Below, one piece after another: positions 8,617 to 16,393 of a DNA stretch of 45,434 nt. This DNA is from an uncultured Lachnospiraceae bacterium (GTDB lineage Bacteria > Bacillota > Clostridia > Lachnospirales > Lachnospiraceae). The translations under genes were made by a program, and so were the position numbers. Position 1 is the stretch's first letter. Every line of letters begins with the position of its first letter. The stretch covers positions 1 through 45,434 of the forward strand of contig URRQ01000014.1 in the NCBI GenBank assembly GCA_900550235.1, in the 5' to 3' direction. Below the pieces are notes generated by a model. The model worked only from the letters and a program-made list of their open reading frames with translations. It searched no databases and was not told the origin of the DNA.

Positions 8617-10089
8617 TTATTGCTGTTCCTCTTCACCGAGTGGATGATGACAAGCCACATAGTGTCCCGGTCTCATCTCTACAAGTTCCGGTGTGATATG
8701 TTTACAAATTTCTGTACAATATTTACATCTTGTGTGGAATTTACATCCTTTTGGCGGATGTACAGGGCTTGGAATGTCCCCTTCCAACGGAATCATCTCT
8801 CTATCCGAATCAAGATCCGTTGTTGGGATTGCTGATAACAACGCCTCTGTATACGGATGTGTCGGGTGAGCAAAAATCTCCGCAGATGTTGCAAGCTCCA
8901 CAATATTTCCAAGATACATAACTCCAATTCTGTCACTGATATATTTTACCACACTTAATCCGTGTGAGATAAACAAATATGCAAGATTATCTTCTTTTCC
9001 CAAATCTTTTAACAAGTTAACGATCTGAGACTGGATAGATACGTCCAATGCCGAAACAGCCTCATCACATACAACAAAGCGTGGTTTCAATGCAAGCGCT
9101 CGTGCAATTCCGATTCTCTGTCTCTGACCTCCGGAAAATTGATGTGGATATCTGTGAATCATATAAGGCGCCAATCCACATTTTTCCATAACTTCCATAA
9201 CATAGGCCTGCATCTTCTCATCATTTTTCTTAAAAATACCATGCGCCAAAAGACCTTCTCCAATAATCTGCCCTACTGTCATTCTTGGATTCAAAGATGA
9301 GTATGGATCCTGGAAGATCATCTGCATATCTTTTCTTAAGAAACGCATTTCCTGAGATTTCAATCTTGCAAGATCTACTCCTTCATCGCGATAAGATTCG
9401 TATTTTGCAAAAGCTTCGTCTTTTTCGTATTTCTTACGTAAATCTTCCAGTTTGCTCTCGATTTTTTCTAATTCTGCTGTTTTCTCTGCTATTTCTTTTG
9501 ATTTATCTGTTCCTTCCATCTGATTTTCTTCTTTTAACCCGCAAATAGCTCTTGCTACTTTGAATTTTTCCAAGAAAATCTGTTCCACTTCTTTTGTGTC
9601 TTCTACACAATAAAAACCACCGATGATCTGTACAAGATTCAAGAATTCCATATTGCAGTGCTTCTGAATTTCCTCACACTCTGCCTGCTTTTGGAATTTT
9701 TCCGGAGAGTCCTCCATTTTCTCATATTCTTGTTTTAATGCGTCTGCCTTCCCTTCTAATTCTGCAATTTTTTTCTTACGGGAAGCAATTGTTTTTACTG
9801 TTTCATCCACATAAAGTGGCGCCATATCGATAAGACTTCTTCCATAATACATTGTCTTACCTTCTGTTTGACGATATATTTGCAATAATGTTCTTCCAAA
9901 TGTTGATTTCCCACAACCGGATTCTCCTACAAGGCCAACTGTTTCGCCTTCATAGATGTCCAATGTAATCCCATCATTTGCTCTTACATATTCTTGTTCT
10001 TTTTGAAATAATTTTGTCTTTTTAATCGGAAACCATTGTTTCAGGTCCGTTACTTTTAAAAGCACTTTCTTTTCTTCATTATTTTGCAT
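8617..10089 (-). CDS. oppF: OppF/DppF-type peptide ABC ATPase with a large coiled-coil insertion
   Basis: This is a 490-residue ATPase; OppF is normally about 310-330. Walker A is GESGCGKST at residues 55-63, the Q-loop glutamine is residue 260 in QMIFQDPYSSLNP, the signature is FSGGQRQRIGIARAL and Walker B is FVVCDEAVSALD. The C-terminal oligopeptide domain has the Cys motif CKFHTRCKYC. Between Walker A and the Q-loop, residues about 92-240 are extra. They are rich in Lys and Glu with heptad-like stretches (IASRKKKIAELEGKADAL; AEKTAELEKIESKLEDLRKK) flanking a more hydrophobic centre (NLVQIIGGFYCVED). This insert would sit on the cytoplasmic side near the helical domain. Its start overlaps the end of oppD by 11 bases. 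Confidence 0.9.
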   Translation of the reverse strand: MQNNEEKKVLLKVTDLKQWFPIKKTKLFQKEQEYVRANDGITLDIYEGETVGLVGESGCGKSTFGRTLLQIYRQTEGKTMYYGRSLIDMAPLYVDETVKTIASRKKKIAELEGKADALKQEYEKMEDSPEKFQKQAECEEIQKHCNMEFLNLVQIIGGFYCVEDTKEVEQIFLEKFKVARAICGLKEENQMEGTDKSKEIAEKTAELEKIESKLEDLRKKYEKDEAFAKYESYRDEGVDLARLKSQEMRFLRKDMQMIFQDPYSSLNPRMTVGQIIGEGLLAHGIFKKNDEKMQAYVMEVMEKCGLAPYMIHRYPHQFSGGQRQRIGIARALALKPRFVVCDEAVSALDVSIQSQIVNLLKDLGKEDNLAYLFISHGLSVVKYISDRIGVMYLGNIVELATSAEIFAHPTHPYTEALLSAIPTTDLDSDREMIPLEGDIPSPVHPPKGCKFHTRCKYCTEICKHITPELVEMRPGHYVACHHPLGEEEQQ

Positions 10090-11074
10090 GGCGAGCCTCC
10101 TTATTCGGGTAGAAGCAACGAATCAAATGATTGTCTTCTGCCATCTCTAATTTTGGTTCTTCATTCATACATTTCTCTGTCGCATATTTGCATCGCGGAG
10201 CGAATTTACAACCTTTCGGAAGATCAAGCGGATGTGGTACGGCTCCCGGAATTGCTTCAAGTCTGGCTCCGACCGGTGTATCCAAACGAGGAATAGAAGT
10301 CATAAGCCCTTCTGTGTATGGATGAGAGCATTTTGTGTCTTTCATAAAAATAGTACGTGCAGTACACATTTCTACAACTTGACCGCAATACATAACCGCC
10401 ACTTCATCTGCCATTTGATTGATTACTCCCAAATCATGTGTAATGAATAAAATGGAAGTACCTTTTTCTTTCTTTAATTCATTCATCAATTTCAAAATCT
10501 GTGCCTGAATTGTTACATCCAAAGCAGTTGTTGGCTCATCGGCGATCAGAAGGCTCGGCTCACATGCAAGCGCCATAGCAATCATAACTCTCTGACGCAT
10601 TCCACCCGACAACTGATGTGGATATTGTTTCATTACCGCTTCCGGATTCGGAATCTTTACCGCCTTTAACATCTCCAAAGATTTGGCACTCGCTTCTTTT
10701 TTTGTCAATTTTTGATGTGTCAAATATACTTCATTGAGCTGTTTTTCTATTGTATATACCGGATTCAAGCTGGTCATAGGTTCCTGAAAGATAACAGAAA
10801 TCTCATTTCCACGAATCTGATACATGTCATTGATCGTACATTCTGCAAGATTACGTCCTTTGAATGTGATTGTTCCGCTGTCAATATAACCATTTCCATC
10901 GAGAAGTTTTAAGATACTCATTGCAGATACACTTTTTCCACTTCCGGATTCCCCAACGATTCCCAAGGTTTTTCCTGCTTCTACTCGATAAGAAACACCG
11001 TTGACCGCTTTTACAATTCCTTTTTTTGTTTTAAAAAATGTATGTAGATCATCTACTTCCAATAAATATGCCAT
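10079..11074 (-). CDS. oppD: OppD/DppD-type peptide ABC transporter ATP-binding protein
   Basis: This 331-residue subunit has the standard length and motifs: Walker A GESGSGKSVSAMS near residue 40, the Q-loop in VIFQEPMTSLNP, the signature LSGGMRQRVMIAMAL, Walker B LLIADEPTTALD, and the C-terminal oligopeptide domain with CKFAPRCKYATEKC, which in DppD/OppD proteins can hold an iron-sulfur cluster. It forms the ATPase dimer with the OppF-like subunit that overlaps its end. It follows the OppC-like permease by eight bases. Unlike its partners OppC and OppF it carries no insertion. Confidence 0.93.
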   Translation of the reverse strand: MAYLLEVDDLHTFFKTKKGIVKAVNGVSYRVEAGKTLGIVGESGSGKSVSAMSILKLLDGNGYIDSGTITFKGRNLAECTINDMYQIRGNEISVIFQEPMTSLNPVYTIEKQLNEVYLTHQKLTKKEASAKSLEMLKAVKIPNPEAVMKQYPHQLSGGMRQRVMIAMALACEPSLLIADEPTTALDVTIQAQILKLMNELKKEKGTSILFITHDLGVINQMADEVAVMYCGQVVEMCTARTIFMKDTKCSHPYTEGLMTSIPRLDTPVGARLEAIPGAVPHPLDLPKGCKFAPRCKYATEKCMNEEPKLEMAEDNHLIRCFYPNKEARHAK

Positions 11075-11082
11075 CGTTATTC

Positions 11083-12840
11083 CTACCTTTCATTTGCCTT
11101 CGGGTCAACTGCTTTACGAAGTCCGTCACCAAACAAGTTGATGCTGACTGTACAAAGTCCTAATACAATTGACGGGAATACCCATCTCCACCAGTATTGA
11201 GAAATAACTTCTGATGAACGACAGTTGTTCAACATATTTCCCCAAGATGGAAGCGGCTCTGCCACACCGAATCCCAAGAATGATAATCCTGACTCTGTCA
11301 ACATACAGCTTGCAAATGAAATTGTTGCCTGTACGATAATGATCGTCATTACATTTGGTACGATATGACGGAAAATAATATTTCTTTCTTTTACACCAAG
11401 CGCTTTTGCCGCAACAACGAATTCCTTGTTACGCTCTGCAAGCACTTGCGCACGAACCATATTGGCGATTCCTGTCCAACCAAGAACACCCAGGATCAAC
11501 ATGATCATAATGATTCTTCCTACATCTGATACTTTATTTCCAATCAATGCTGAAAGAATCAATGCAAGTGGAATAAATGGAAGTGAACCGACAACCTCAG
11601 ACAAACGCATCAATAAGATGTCCACTTTTCCTCCATAGTAGCCGGAAATACCACCCACAAGAATTCCAATTGCAAACTGAATGATTACTGCAATGAAACC
11701 TACCGTCATTGTCATCTGTCCACCTTTTAAGATACGGTAGAAAACATTTCTTCCTAAGTTATCTGTTCCTAAGAGATATCCTTTTAATCCCCATGTTACA
11801 ACAGAACCATCCTCTTTGATCACACAGTTCTGATAATATCCTGAAGATACTTTCTCAACATTTGTTGCTTTTGCAGGAACCTTCGCCTGTTTATTCTCAT
11901 TTCCGCCCCACGCTACAGCATTGCCGTCTTTTGTTATAACAACAACATGATTACGTCCTGCAGAAATATCCACTGCTTTTCCTTGTACTTCTTCCGGAAC
12001 TTCATAGATATGATTATGGTTATTTCCCCATACACTTACTGTTCCATCTTTCAAAACAGCTACTGCCGCTTTGTCTGTCAAAGCAATTTTCTCTACTTTC
12101 CCTTGAATTTCCTCCGGAATCTTATCAAGTGCAGTTTCTTTTTTTCCAAGGACAATGACGCGGCCATCTTTTGTAAGCGCCATTCCTGTTTGAATATTTG
12201 CTTTTACTTCTTTGATTTTTTCATTCTTTACTTTTGATGGAGAGATATCAACGGCATTTTCATTTCCCCATGAAACAACCTGTCCATCTTCTGTCACAAC
12301 AATTGACATCTGGTATCCCGCTTCAATATCACGGATTCTTTTTCCTTGCAGTTCCGGCGGAATCCTGTTTAACCCCATACGGTTAAATCCCCATGTAAAT
12401 AACTTACCTTTATCATTTAACGCAAGCACATGATCCTGTCCAACTGCAATATCTACAATTTTACCCATCTCATATGGGATTTTTTTCAAGTTCTTTGATA
12501 ACTGTCCCCACTCATAAACGTAACCGTCTTTGTCAACTCCCACACCGAATGTCGGACCAAATTCAATGATTTCCGCATTGTTCTTTAAGTCCTTCGGAAC
12601 AGAGAGAAAGGAAAATCCCGGCGCAATATTTTTCTGTGTTGGATCCTGGAAGTTCAAATCCTGATGGAACCAAATTGGTAAGATAAAGCACATTGCAAAA
12701 ATAGATACAAATACGATCAATCCACCCATTGCCAGTTTATTTTCCAACAAATTCTTTATAATTGTACGAAAAGGACTCTGCATCTGTTCTTCTTCCAGAA
12801 CAGAACGCTGTTGTTTTTCTTTCTTCTTTCCAAATAACAT
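11083..12840 (-). CDS. oppC: OppC/DppC-type permease with an inserted seven-repeat RCC1 beta-propeller
   Basis: This 585-residue permease is about 280 residues longer than normal OppC. Residues 38-57 are membrane segment 1 and the standard core begins at LLGTDNLGRNVF (357-368). The core contains the remaining five membrane segments and the EAA loop EFVVAAKALGVKERN (about 473-487). Between them, residues 95-352 hold seven RCC1-type repeats with the signature (x)DGxVxxWG at 103, 142, 183, 223, 263, 303 and 342, a regular spacing of 39-41. A seven-bladed propeller is the natural fold. OppC has a cytoplasmic N-terminus, so this loop should face outside, where the binding protein docks. The reading frame is continuous and the repeats have diverged, so it is not a cloning or frameshift artefact. 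Its role is unknown; substrate capture, docking or adhesion are possibilities. Confidence 0.92.
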   Translation of the reverse strand: MLFGKKKEKQQRSVLEEEQMQSPFRTIIKNLLENKLAMGGLIVFVSIFAMCFILPIWFHQDLNFQDPTQKNIAPGFSFLSVPKDLKNNAEIIEFGPTFGVGVDKDGYVYEWGQLSKNLKKIPYEMGKIVDIAVGQDHVLALNDKGKLFTWGFNRMGLNRIPPELQGKRIRDIEAGYQMSIVVTEDGQVVSWGNENAVDISPSKVKNEKIKEVKANIQTGMALTKDGRVIVLGKKETALDKIPEEIQGKVEKIALTDKAAVAVLKDGTVSVWGNNHNHIYEVPEEVQGKAVDISAGRNHVVVITKDGNAVAWGGNENKQAKVPAKATNVEKVSSGYYQNCVIKEDGSVVTWGLKGYLLGTDNLGRNVFYRILKGGQMTMTVGFIAVIIQFAIGILVGGISGYYGGKVDILLMRLSEVVGSLPFIPLALILSALIGNKVSDVGRIIMIMLILGVLGWTGIANMVRAQVLAERNKEFVVAAKALGVKERNIIFRHIVPNVMTIIIVQATISFASCMLTESGLSFLGFGVAEPLPSWGNMLNNCRSSEVISQYWWRWVFPSIVLGLCTVSINLFGDGLRKAVDPKANER

Positions 12841-12851
12841 TTGTTTTCCTC

Positions 12852-13832
12852 CTAATCGAGCTTTATTCTTGGATCAACGATACAGTAACATAAGTCTGTG
12901 ATCAAGTTGGCTGCCAATCCTAATAAAATGTAGAACATCTGCATTGACAACGCAACAGTATAATCATGCTGGTTCAAGGAATCGATCAGAAGTTTTCCGA
13001 CACCTTTCCATGAGAACAATGTCTCAATAATAACTGCTCCACCGAAAATAGCAACAATCGAGCCTACGATCCATCCTGTAATAGGAATCAACGCATTTCT
13101 GAACGCATGTTTATAAATAACAGTTTTCTCTTTCAAACCTTTTGCACGTGCTGTTCTTACATAATCCATAGACAATGCATCAAGAAGCGCACCTCTGACA
13201 TAACGGATCAGACCACCGATTCCTGTCAAACATACGATGATCGGTAATGCCATGTGATACAAATAATCTAAAAACGCCCGAAATCCTGTATAGCCTGCTC
13301 CTGTCGTTACCATACCGCTAATTGGGAAAATAGGAATAACAATCGCGAACAGGTAGATGAAAATCAAAGCGGAAATGAAAGACGGAATACTGATTCCGAC
13401 CATTGTTGCCACCTGAAGAGATGTGTCAAACATTGTATCTTTTTTCACCGCACATTTAATTCCAAGCGGTATTCCGATCGCAAACAAGAAAATATAATAT
13501 ACCACATTGAGTGCAATCGTATTTCTCATCGGAGGTCCGATCAGATCTTTTACAGGAATACGATAAACAGAAGAGTATCCAAGATCTCCTTTTAAAATGT
13601 TGCCCATCCAGCTTACATACTGAATAACAAGCGGTTTATCCAATCCCAAACGTTCTCTTGCCTGCTGATATAACATCTCATATTGTTCCGGTGAAACACT
13701 CATCTTTTGTCCTTCCACCATAAGTCTGGCCGGATCTCCCGGTACCATCTTAAATATTCCAAACAATAGTAATGAGAGCAGGAAGAATACTACAATAATG
13801 TACCCAAGTCTTTTTAATATGTATTTTGCCAT
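12852..13832 (-). CDS. oppB: OppB/DppB-type peptide ABC transporter permease
   Basis: This 326-residue inner-membrane subunit has the usual six membrane segments, the first at about residues 9-30. It carries the OppB N-terminal motif RLGLDKPLVIQYVSWMGNILKGDLG, the P-loop-like RYVRGALLDALSMDYVRTARAKGL (EAA coupling helix) and a normal ending, VDPRIKLD. Length and layout are ordinary, in contrast to the enlarged OppC that follows after 11 bases. With OppC it forms the translocation channel for peptides captured by the lipoprotein encoded upstream. Confidence 0.93.
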   Translation of the reverse strand: MAKYILKRLGYIIVVFFLLSLLLFGIFKMVPGDPARLMVEGQKMSVSPEQYEMLYQQARERLGLDKPLVIQYVSWMGNILKGDLGYSSVYRIPVKDLIGPPMRNTIALNVVYYIFLFAIGIPLGIKCAVKKDTMFDTSLQVATMVGISIPSFISALIFIYLFAIVIPIFPISGMVTTGAGYTGFRAFLDYLYHMALPIIVCLTGIGGLIRYVRGALLDALSMDYVRTARAKGLKEKTVIYKHAFRNALIPITGWIVGSIVAIFGGAVIIETLFSWKGVGKLLIDSLNQHDYTVALSMQMFYILLGLAANLITDLCYCIVDPRIKLD

Positions 13833-13871
13833 AGTATAGACATGACTCCTTCCATTTTATGTAATTATTTT

Positions 13872-13921
13872 GCCATAAATAAAATTTATGGGAAGACAGA
13901 AATGGTCTTTTCTGTCCTCCC
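13872..13921 (-). promoter_or_regulatory. Intercistronic hairpins between binding protein and oppB
   Basis: The minus-strand transcript can form a strong 13-bp stem (GGGAGGACAGAAA with TTTCTGTCTTCCC, 13921-13890, one G-U pair, six-base loop), followed at once by a second small stem (CCATAAAT/ATTTATGG, 13891-13872). No T-run follows the first stem. Such hairpins commonly stabilise the 3' end of an abundant binding-protein message or attenuate the permease genes behind it. Confidence 0.65.
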
Positions 13922-13939
13922 GTGAAATCTTTTATTCCA

Positions 13940-15859
13940 TTATTCTTCGATATATGCGTCAAGAACCATTAAGCCCCATCCGTCATGTGCTCTTGGAACA
14001 AAGTTCTTTAATCTTGGGTTAAAGAACATGTAAGAAACTCCACATCCCATTGGAAGACTTGGAAGCTTTTTATTATATGCTTTTTGGAATTCTGCATATA
14101 ATTTTCTAAATCCTTCAAGATCATCCGGGTCTACATTCTGCATTTTCTTTGCAATCTCTTTAAGCTCTGGATCAGAGATGCGGTTAACATTCCATAATCC
14201 CATTAATTCCGGAGCATCATCAAATGCATACCAGTAGAAGAGAATCTCAGGAATTCCAATACTGCTGTAGAAAATGTTGTATGTTGGGTCTACGCCTTCA
14301 CGATTCATATGGTTGATCATAAGGGCAAAATCCATAGAAGTATATTTGTATTCCATACCAATTTTTTCTGCTTCTGGTGGAATTACTGTGTTATAGAGTT
14401 TAGAATATTCATCTTCTGCACAGGCAACTTCAATTTTTAATTTCATTAATTCGCCATTTACATCTTTATAACGATATTTGTCTACTCCCTCTTTAAATGC
14501 CTCACCCTTCTCATTTAATGTCCAGCCGCCATTGATCAATTCCTGTTTTGCCTTCTCAAGGTCATAAGAATAATGTGTTAAATCAGATTCAATATCATCT
14601 TTTACTGCATTATAATGACTTGTCGCATCTGTTGCATAACAGTCTACAACAGAACCATAACCACCTGTTAACTGTTTATCTAATTCATCACGGTCTACAA
14701 TATAAGCGATTGCACGTCTTACTTCTTCAAACTGTGTCGGTCCAAAGTCACATACATAACGAAGTTCTGTCATATATGTTCCCGGTACAACACCATAGTT
14801 TGCATTTAATTTTCCTTCTTCAACTTTTGTTAAAGCTGCTTCAATCTTTTCTCCAGAACCTGCACTGTAGAAATCGATTGTTCCTTTTTCAAATTCATCA
14901 CGGATTGTCTCACTTGCAACCGGTTTAGAAATAATGCTTTGGATATGTGGTTTTGTTCCATCATATCTTCCTAAGTATTCTTCATTGATCTCTAATTCTA
15001 CTGTTTCAGTTGTAAGATCTACGCTCTTTAATTTGTATGGTCCACAAACTACAGGGTTTTTGTAACGGAATCCTGTTTCTGGATCAAGTAATGTCTTTCT
15101 TAACAGATCTTCTGTAAATTCATCTGTCATATAAGCACCATTTCCGTCATCTTTTACATCACATCCCGGTGCGATTGCTGCTAACGGCTCCGGCATATAT
15201 GCAACATTAGCCAACTCATAGTAATTTGGAAGTTCTTCCGCCTTAATTGTCATAGAGTATTCATACTCTCCGAGAAGTCTGACACCTGAGAACTCTTTTG
15301 CCTGTCCGGATACATGTTCATCATATCCTTTTAATGCCCATCCATATGTAGCATCACCTTCGCATGCTGCAAATTCAGGAGATGAATGTAACAAAAGACA
15401 GAATACGTAGTCTTTTGCAGTGATCGGAGTTCCATCGCTCCATTTCAAATTGTCATTGATTACAACACGATATGTCTTGCTTCCATCATCGTTTTCTGTT
15501 ACTTCATGTTCTTTCACTACAACCGGATCCCAATCAAGAACTCTTTCTCGATTATAGTCTGCAATTGCATAACCACTCATCAATCCGATAAATCCGTCAT
15601 TTGTTGTATTTCTTGACCAGCCGTCTCTCATATCCGGTGATAATGTTCCTGGTGTGATTGCAACAACAACCTGTCCGCCAACCGGTGCGTCTTCAGGTGG
15701 TGCTCCTTGCTCTTCCGGAGCAATTTCAACTCCTACCTGTTTGCTTGAGTCTTCTTTTTCTTTCTGCTGGTTTTTGCTGGATGCTCCGCCTCCACCACAT
15801 GCTGTCAAGGAGAACACCATAACTCCTGCCAGCAAGAGCGCCATCATTCTCTTTTTCAT
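13940..15859 (-). CDS. oppA: Peptide ABC transporter substrate-binding lipoprotein (family 5)
   Basis: This extracellular lipid-anchored binding protein feeds the OppBCDF importer. Residues 1-21 are a lipoprotein signal peptide ending in the lipobox LTAC, followed by a Gly/Ser-rich linker. The body, about 639 residues in all, has SBP family 5 features: LKWSDGTPITAKDYVFCLLL near residue 145, VCGPYKLKSVD near 275, and VRRAIAYIVDRDELDKQL near 390. It is longer than a typical OppA of about 540. I start it at the ATG at 15859, behind a GGAGG site; an in-frame ATG five codons upstream overlaps that site. It is the first gene of the operon and the promoter lies about 40 bases upstream. The peptide specificity cannot be read from the sequence. 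Confidence 0.92.
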   Translation of the reverse strand: MKKRMMALLLAGVMVFSLTACGGGGASSKNQQKEKEDSSKQVGVEIAPEEQGAPPEDAPVGGQVVVAITPGTLSPDMRDGWSRNTTNDGFIGLMSGYAIADYNRERVLDWDPVVVKEHEVTENDDGSKTYRVVINDNLKWSDGTPITAKDYVFCLLLHSSPEFAACEGDATYGWALKGYDEHVSGQAKEFSGVRLLGEYEYSMTIKAEELPNYYELANVAYMPEPLAAIAPGCDVKDDGNGAYMTDEFTEDLLRKTLLDPETGFRYKNPVVCGPYKLKSVDLTTETVELEINEEYLGRYDGTKPHIQSIISKPVASETIRDEFEKGTIDFYSAGSGEKIEAALTKVEEGKLNANYGVVPGTYMTELRYVCDFGPTQFEEVRRAIAYIVDRDELDKQLTGGYGSVVDCYATDATSHYNAVKDDIESDLTHYSYDLEKAKQELINGGWTLNEKGEAFKEGVDKYRYKDVNGELMKLKIEVACAEDEYSKLYNTVIPPEAEKIGMEYKYTSMDFALMINHMNREGVDPTYNIFYSSIGIPEILFYWYAFDDAPELMGLWNVNRISDPELKEIAKKMQNVDPDDLEGFRKLYAEFQKAYNKKLPSLPMGCGVSYMFFNPRLKNFVPRAHDGWGLMVLDAYIEE

Positions 15860-15899
15860 TTCTCTTTCCTCCATTTGATTGTTTATTCCAACTGTCTTA

Positions 15900-15928
15900 A
15901 TTATAACATTTATACAATTTTAAGTCTA
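15900..15928 (-). promoter_or_regulatory. Probable promoter of the peptide transporter operon
   Basis: On the minus strand TATAAT (15905-15900) is preceded after 17 bases by TAGACT (15928-15923), matching four of six -35 bases. It lies about 40 bases upstream of the binding-protein start. Confidence 0.5.
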
Positions 15929-16059
15929 TCGAAGACAGCGTTTTTGTGCATCTTTGTGAATTATGCCATTTTGTGTGCTTTATTCGAAGAAGTTGTCTTT
16001 CCAGTACGGACTTCACCTTTATATTTCTCTGTTTTTGTTTTCCCTGTGAATACATTAAC

Positions 16060-16114
16060 ATTGTTAACAATTTACAATTTGTTCAATTTTACCAAATTGT
16101 AAATTGTTAACAAT
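16060..16114. repeat. 22-bp perfect inverted repeat upstream of the opp operon
   Basis: Two 22-base arms (16060-16081 and 16093-16114) are exact reverse complements around an 11-base AT-rich spacer. Each arm contains TTGTTAACAATT, itself a palindrome around GTTAAC. It lies about 130 bases upstream of the putative promoter. The 395-base gap between the operon and the tRNA otherwise holds only terminators. It could be an operator or a cruciform-forming element; no T-run follows it in either direction. Confidence 0.7.
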
Positions 16115-16129
16115 CTGCAAAACATAGAA

Positions 16130-16154
16130 AAAAGGAGCCAAAGTAGCTCCTTTT
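16130..16154. terminator. Bidirectional terminator-like hairpin
   Basis: AAAAGGAGC and GCTCCTTTT (16130-16138 and 16146-16154) form a 9-bp stem with T-runs on both strands. On the minus strand it would be a second terminator behind the tRNA gene. Confidence 0.6.
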
Positions 16155-16216
16155 CTCTTAAATTTTATTAACTTAATATTCATTTTACGGTATTACAAAA
16201 AATCTTTCCTATCCAA

Positions 16217-16248
16217 CAAAAAAAGGAAATCCAATAGGATTTCCTTTT
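16217..16248 (-). terminator. Terminator of the tRNA-Glu gene
   Basis: The minus strand has AAAAGGAAATCC and GGATTTCCTTTT with a four-base loop, followed by TTTTTTT. It begins six bases after the tRNA 3' end. Confidence 0.8.
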
Positions 16249-16253
16249 CGATA

Positions 16254-16325
16254 TGACTCCCAGGGGAATCGAACCCCTGATTCCAGCGTGAGAGGCTAGC
16301 GTCTTGACCGCTTGACCAGGGAGCC
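16254..16325 (-). tRNA. tRNA-Glu (anticodon CTC)
   Basis: The minus strand folds as a cloverleaf. The acceptor arm is GGCTCCC with GGGAGTC. The D-arm region is GTCAAGCGGTCAAGAC, typical of tRNA-Glu. The anticodon stem is CTAGC/GCTGG with loop CTCTCAC, giving anticodon CTC, which reads GAG. The T-arm is CAGGG-GTTCGATT-CCCTG. The discriminator is A and no CCA is encoded. A terminator follows. tRNA-Glu normally has TTC as the main anticodon, so this is the accessory isoacceptor. Confidence 0.9.
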
Positions 16326-16393
16326 ATGAACCGTACTCATTTAATATAGCACAGTTGCATGGCAAATGCAAGCATTTTTTTATTTTTTCTATT

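Noticed and set aside
11083..12840. Possibility that the RCC1 repeats are a separate gene fused by a frameshift or assembly fault
   Set aside because: The frame is open throughout, repeats are evenly spaced and diverged in DNA, and both permease parts flank it exactly at the loop border.
16180..16371. Open frame of 63 codons over the tRNA region
   Set aside because: It is the frame across the tRNA-Glu gene and its terminator, with no ribosome site; not a protein gene.
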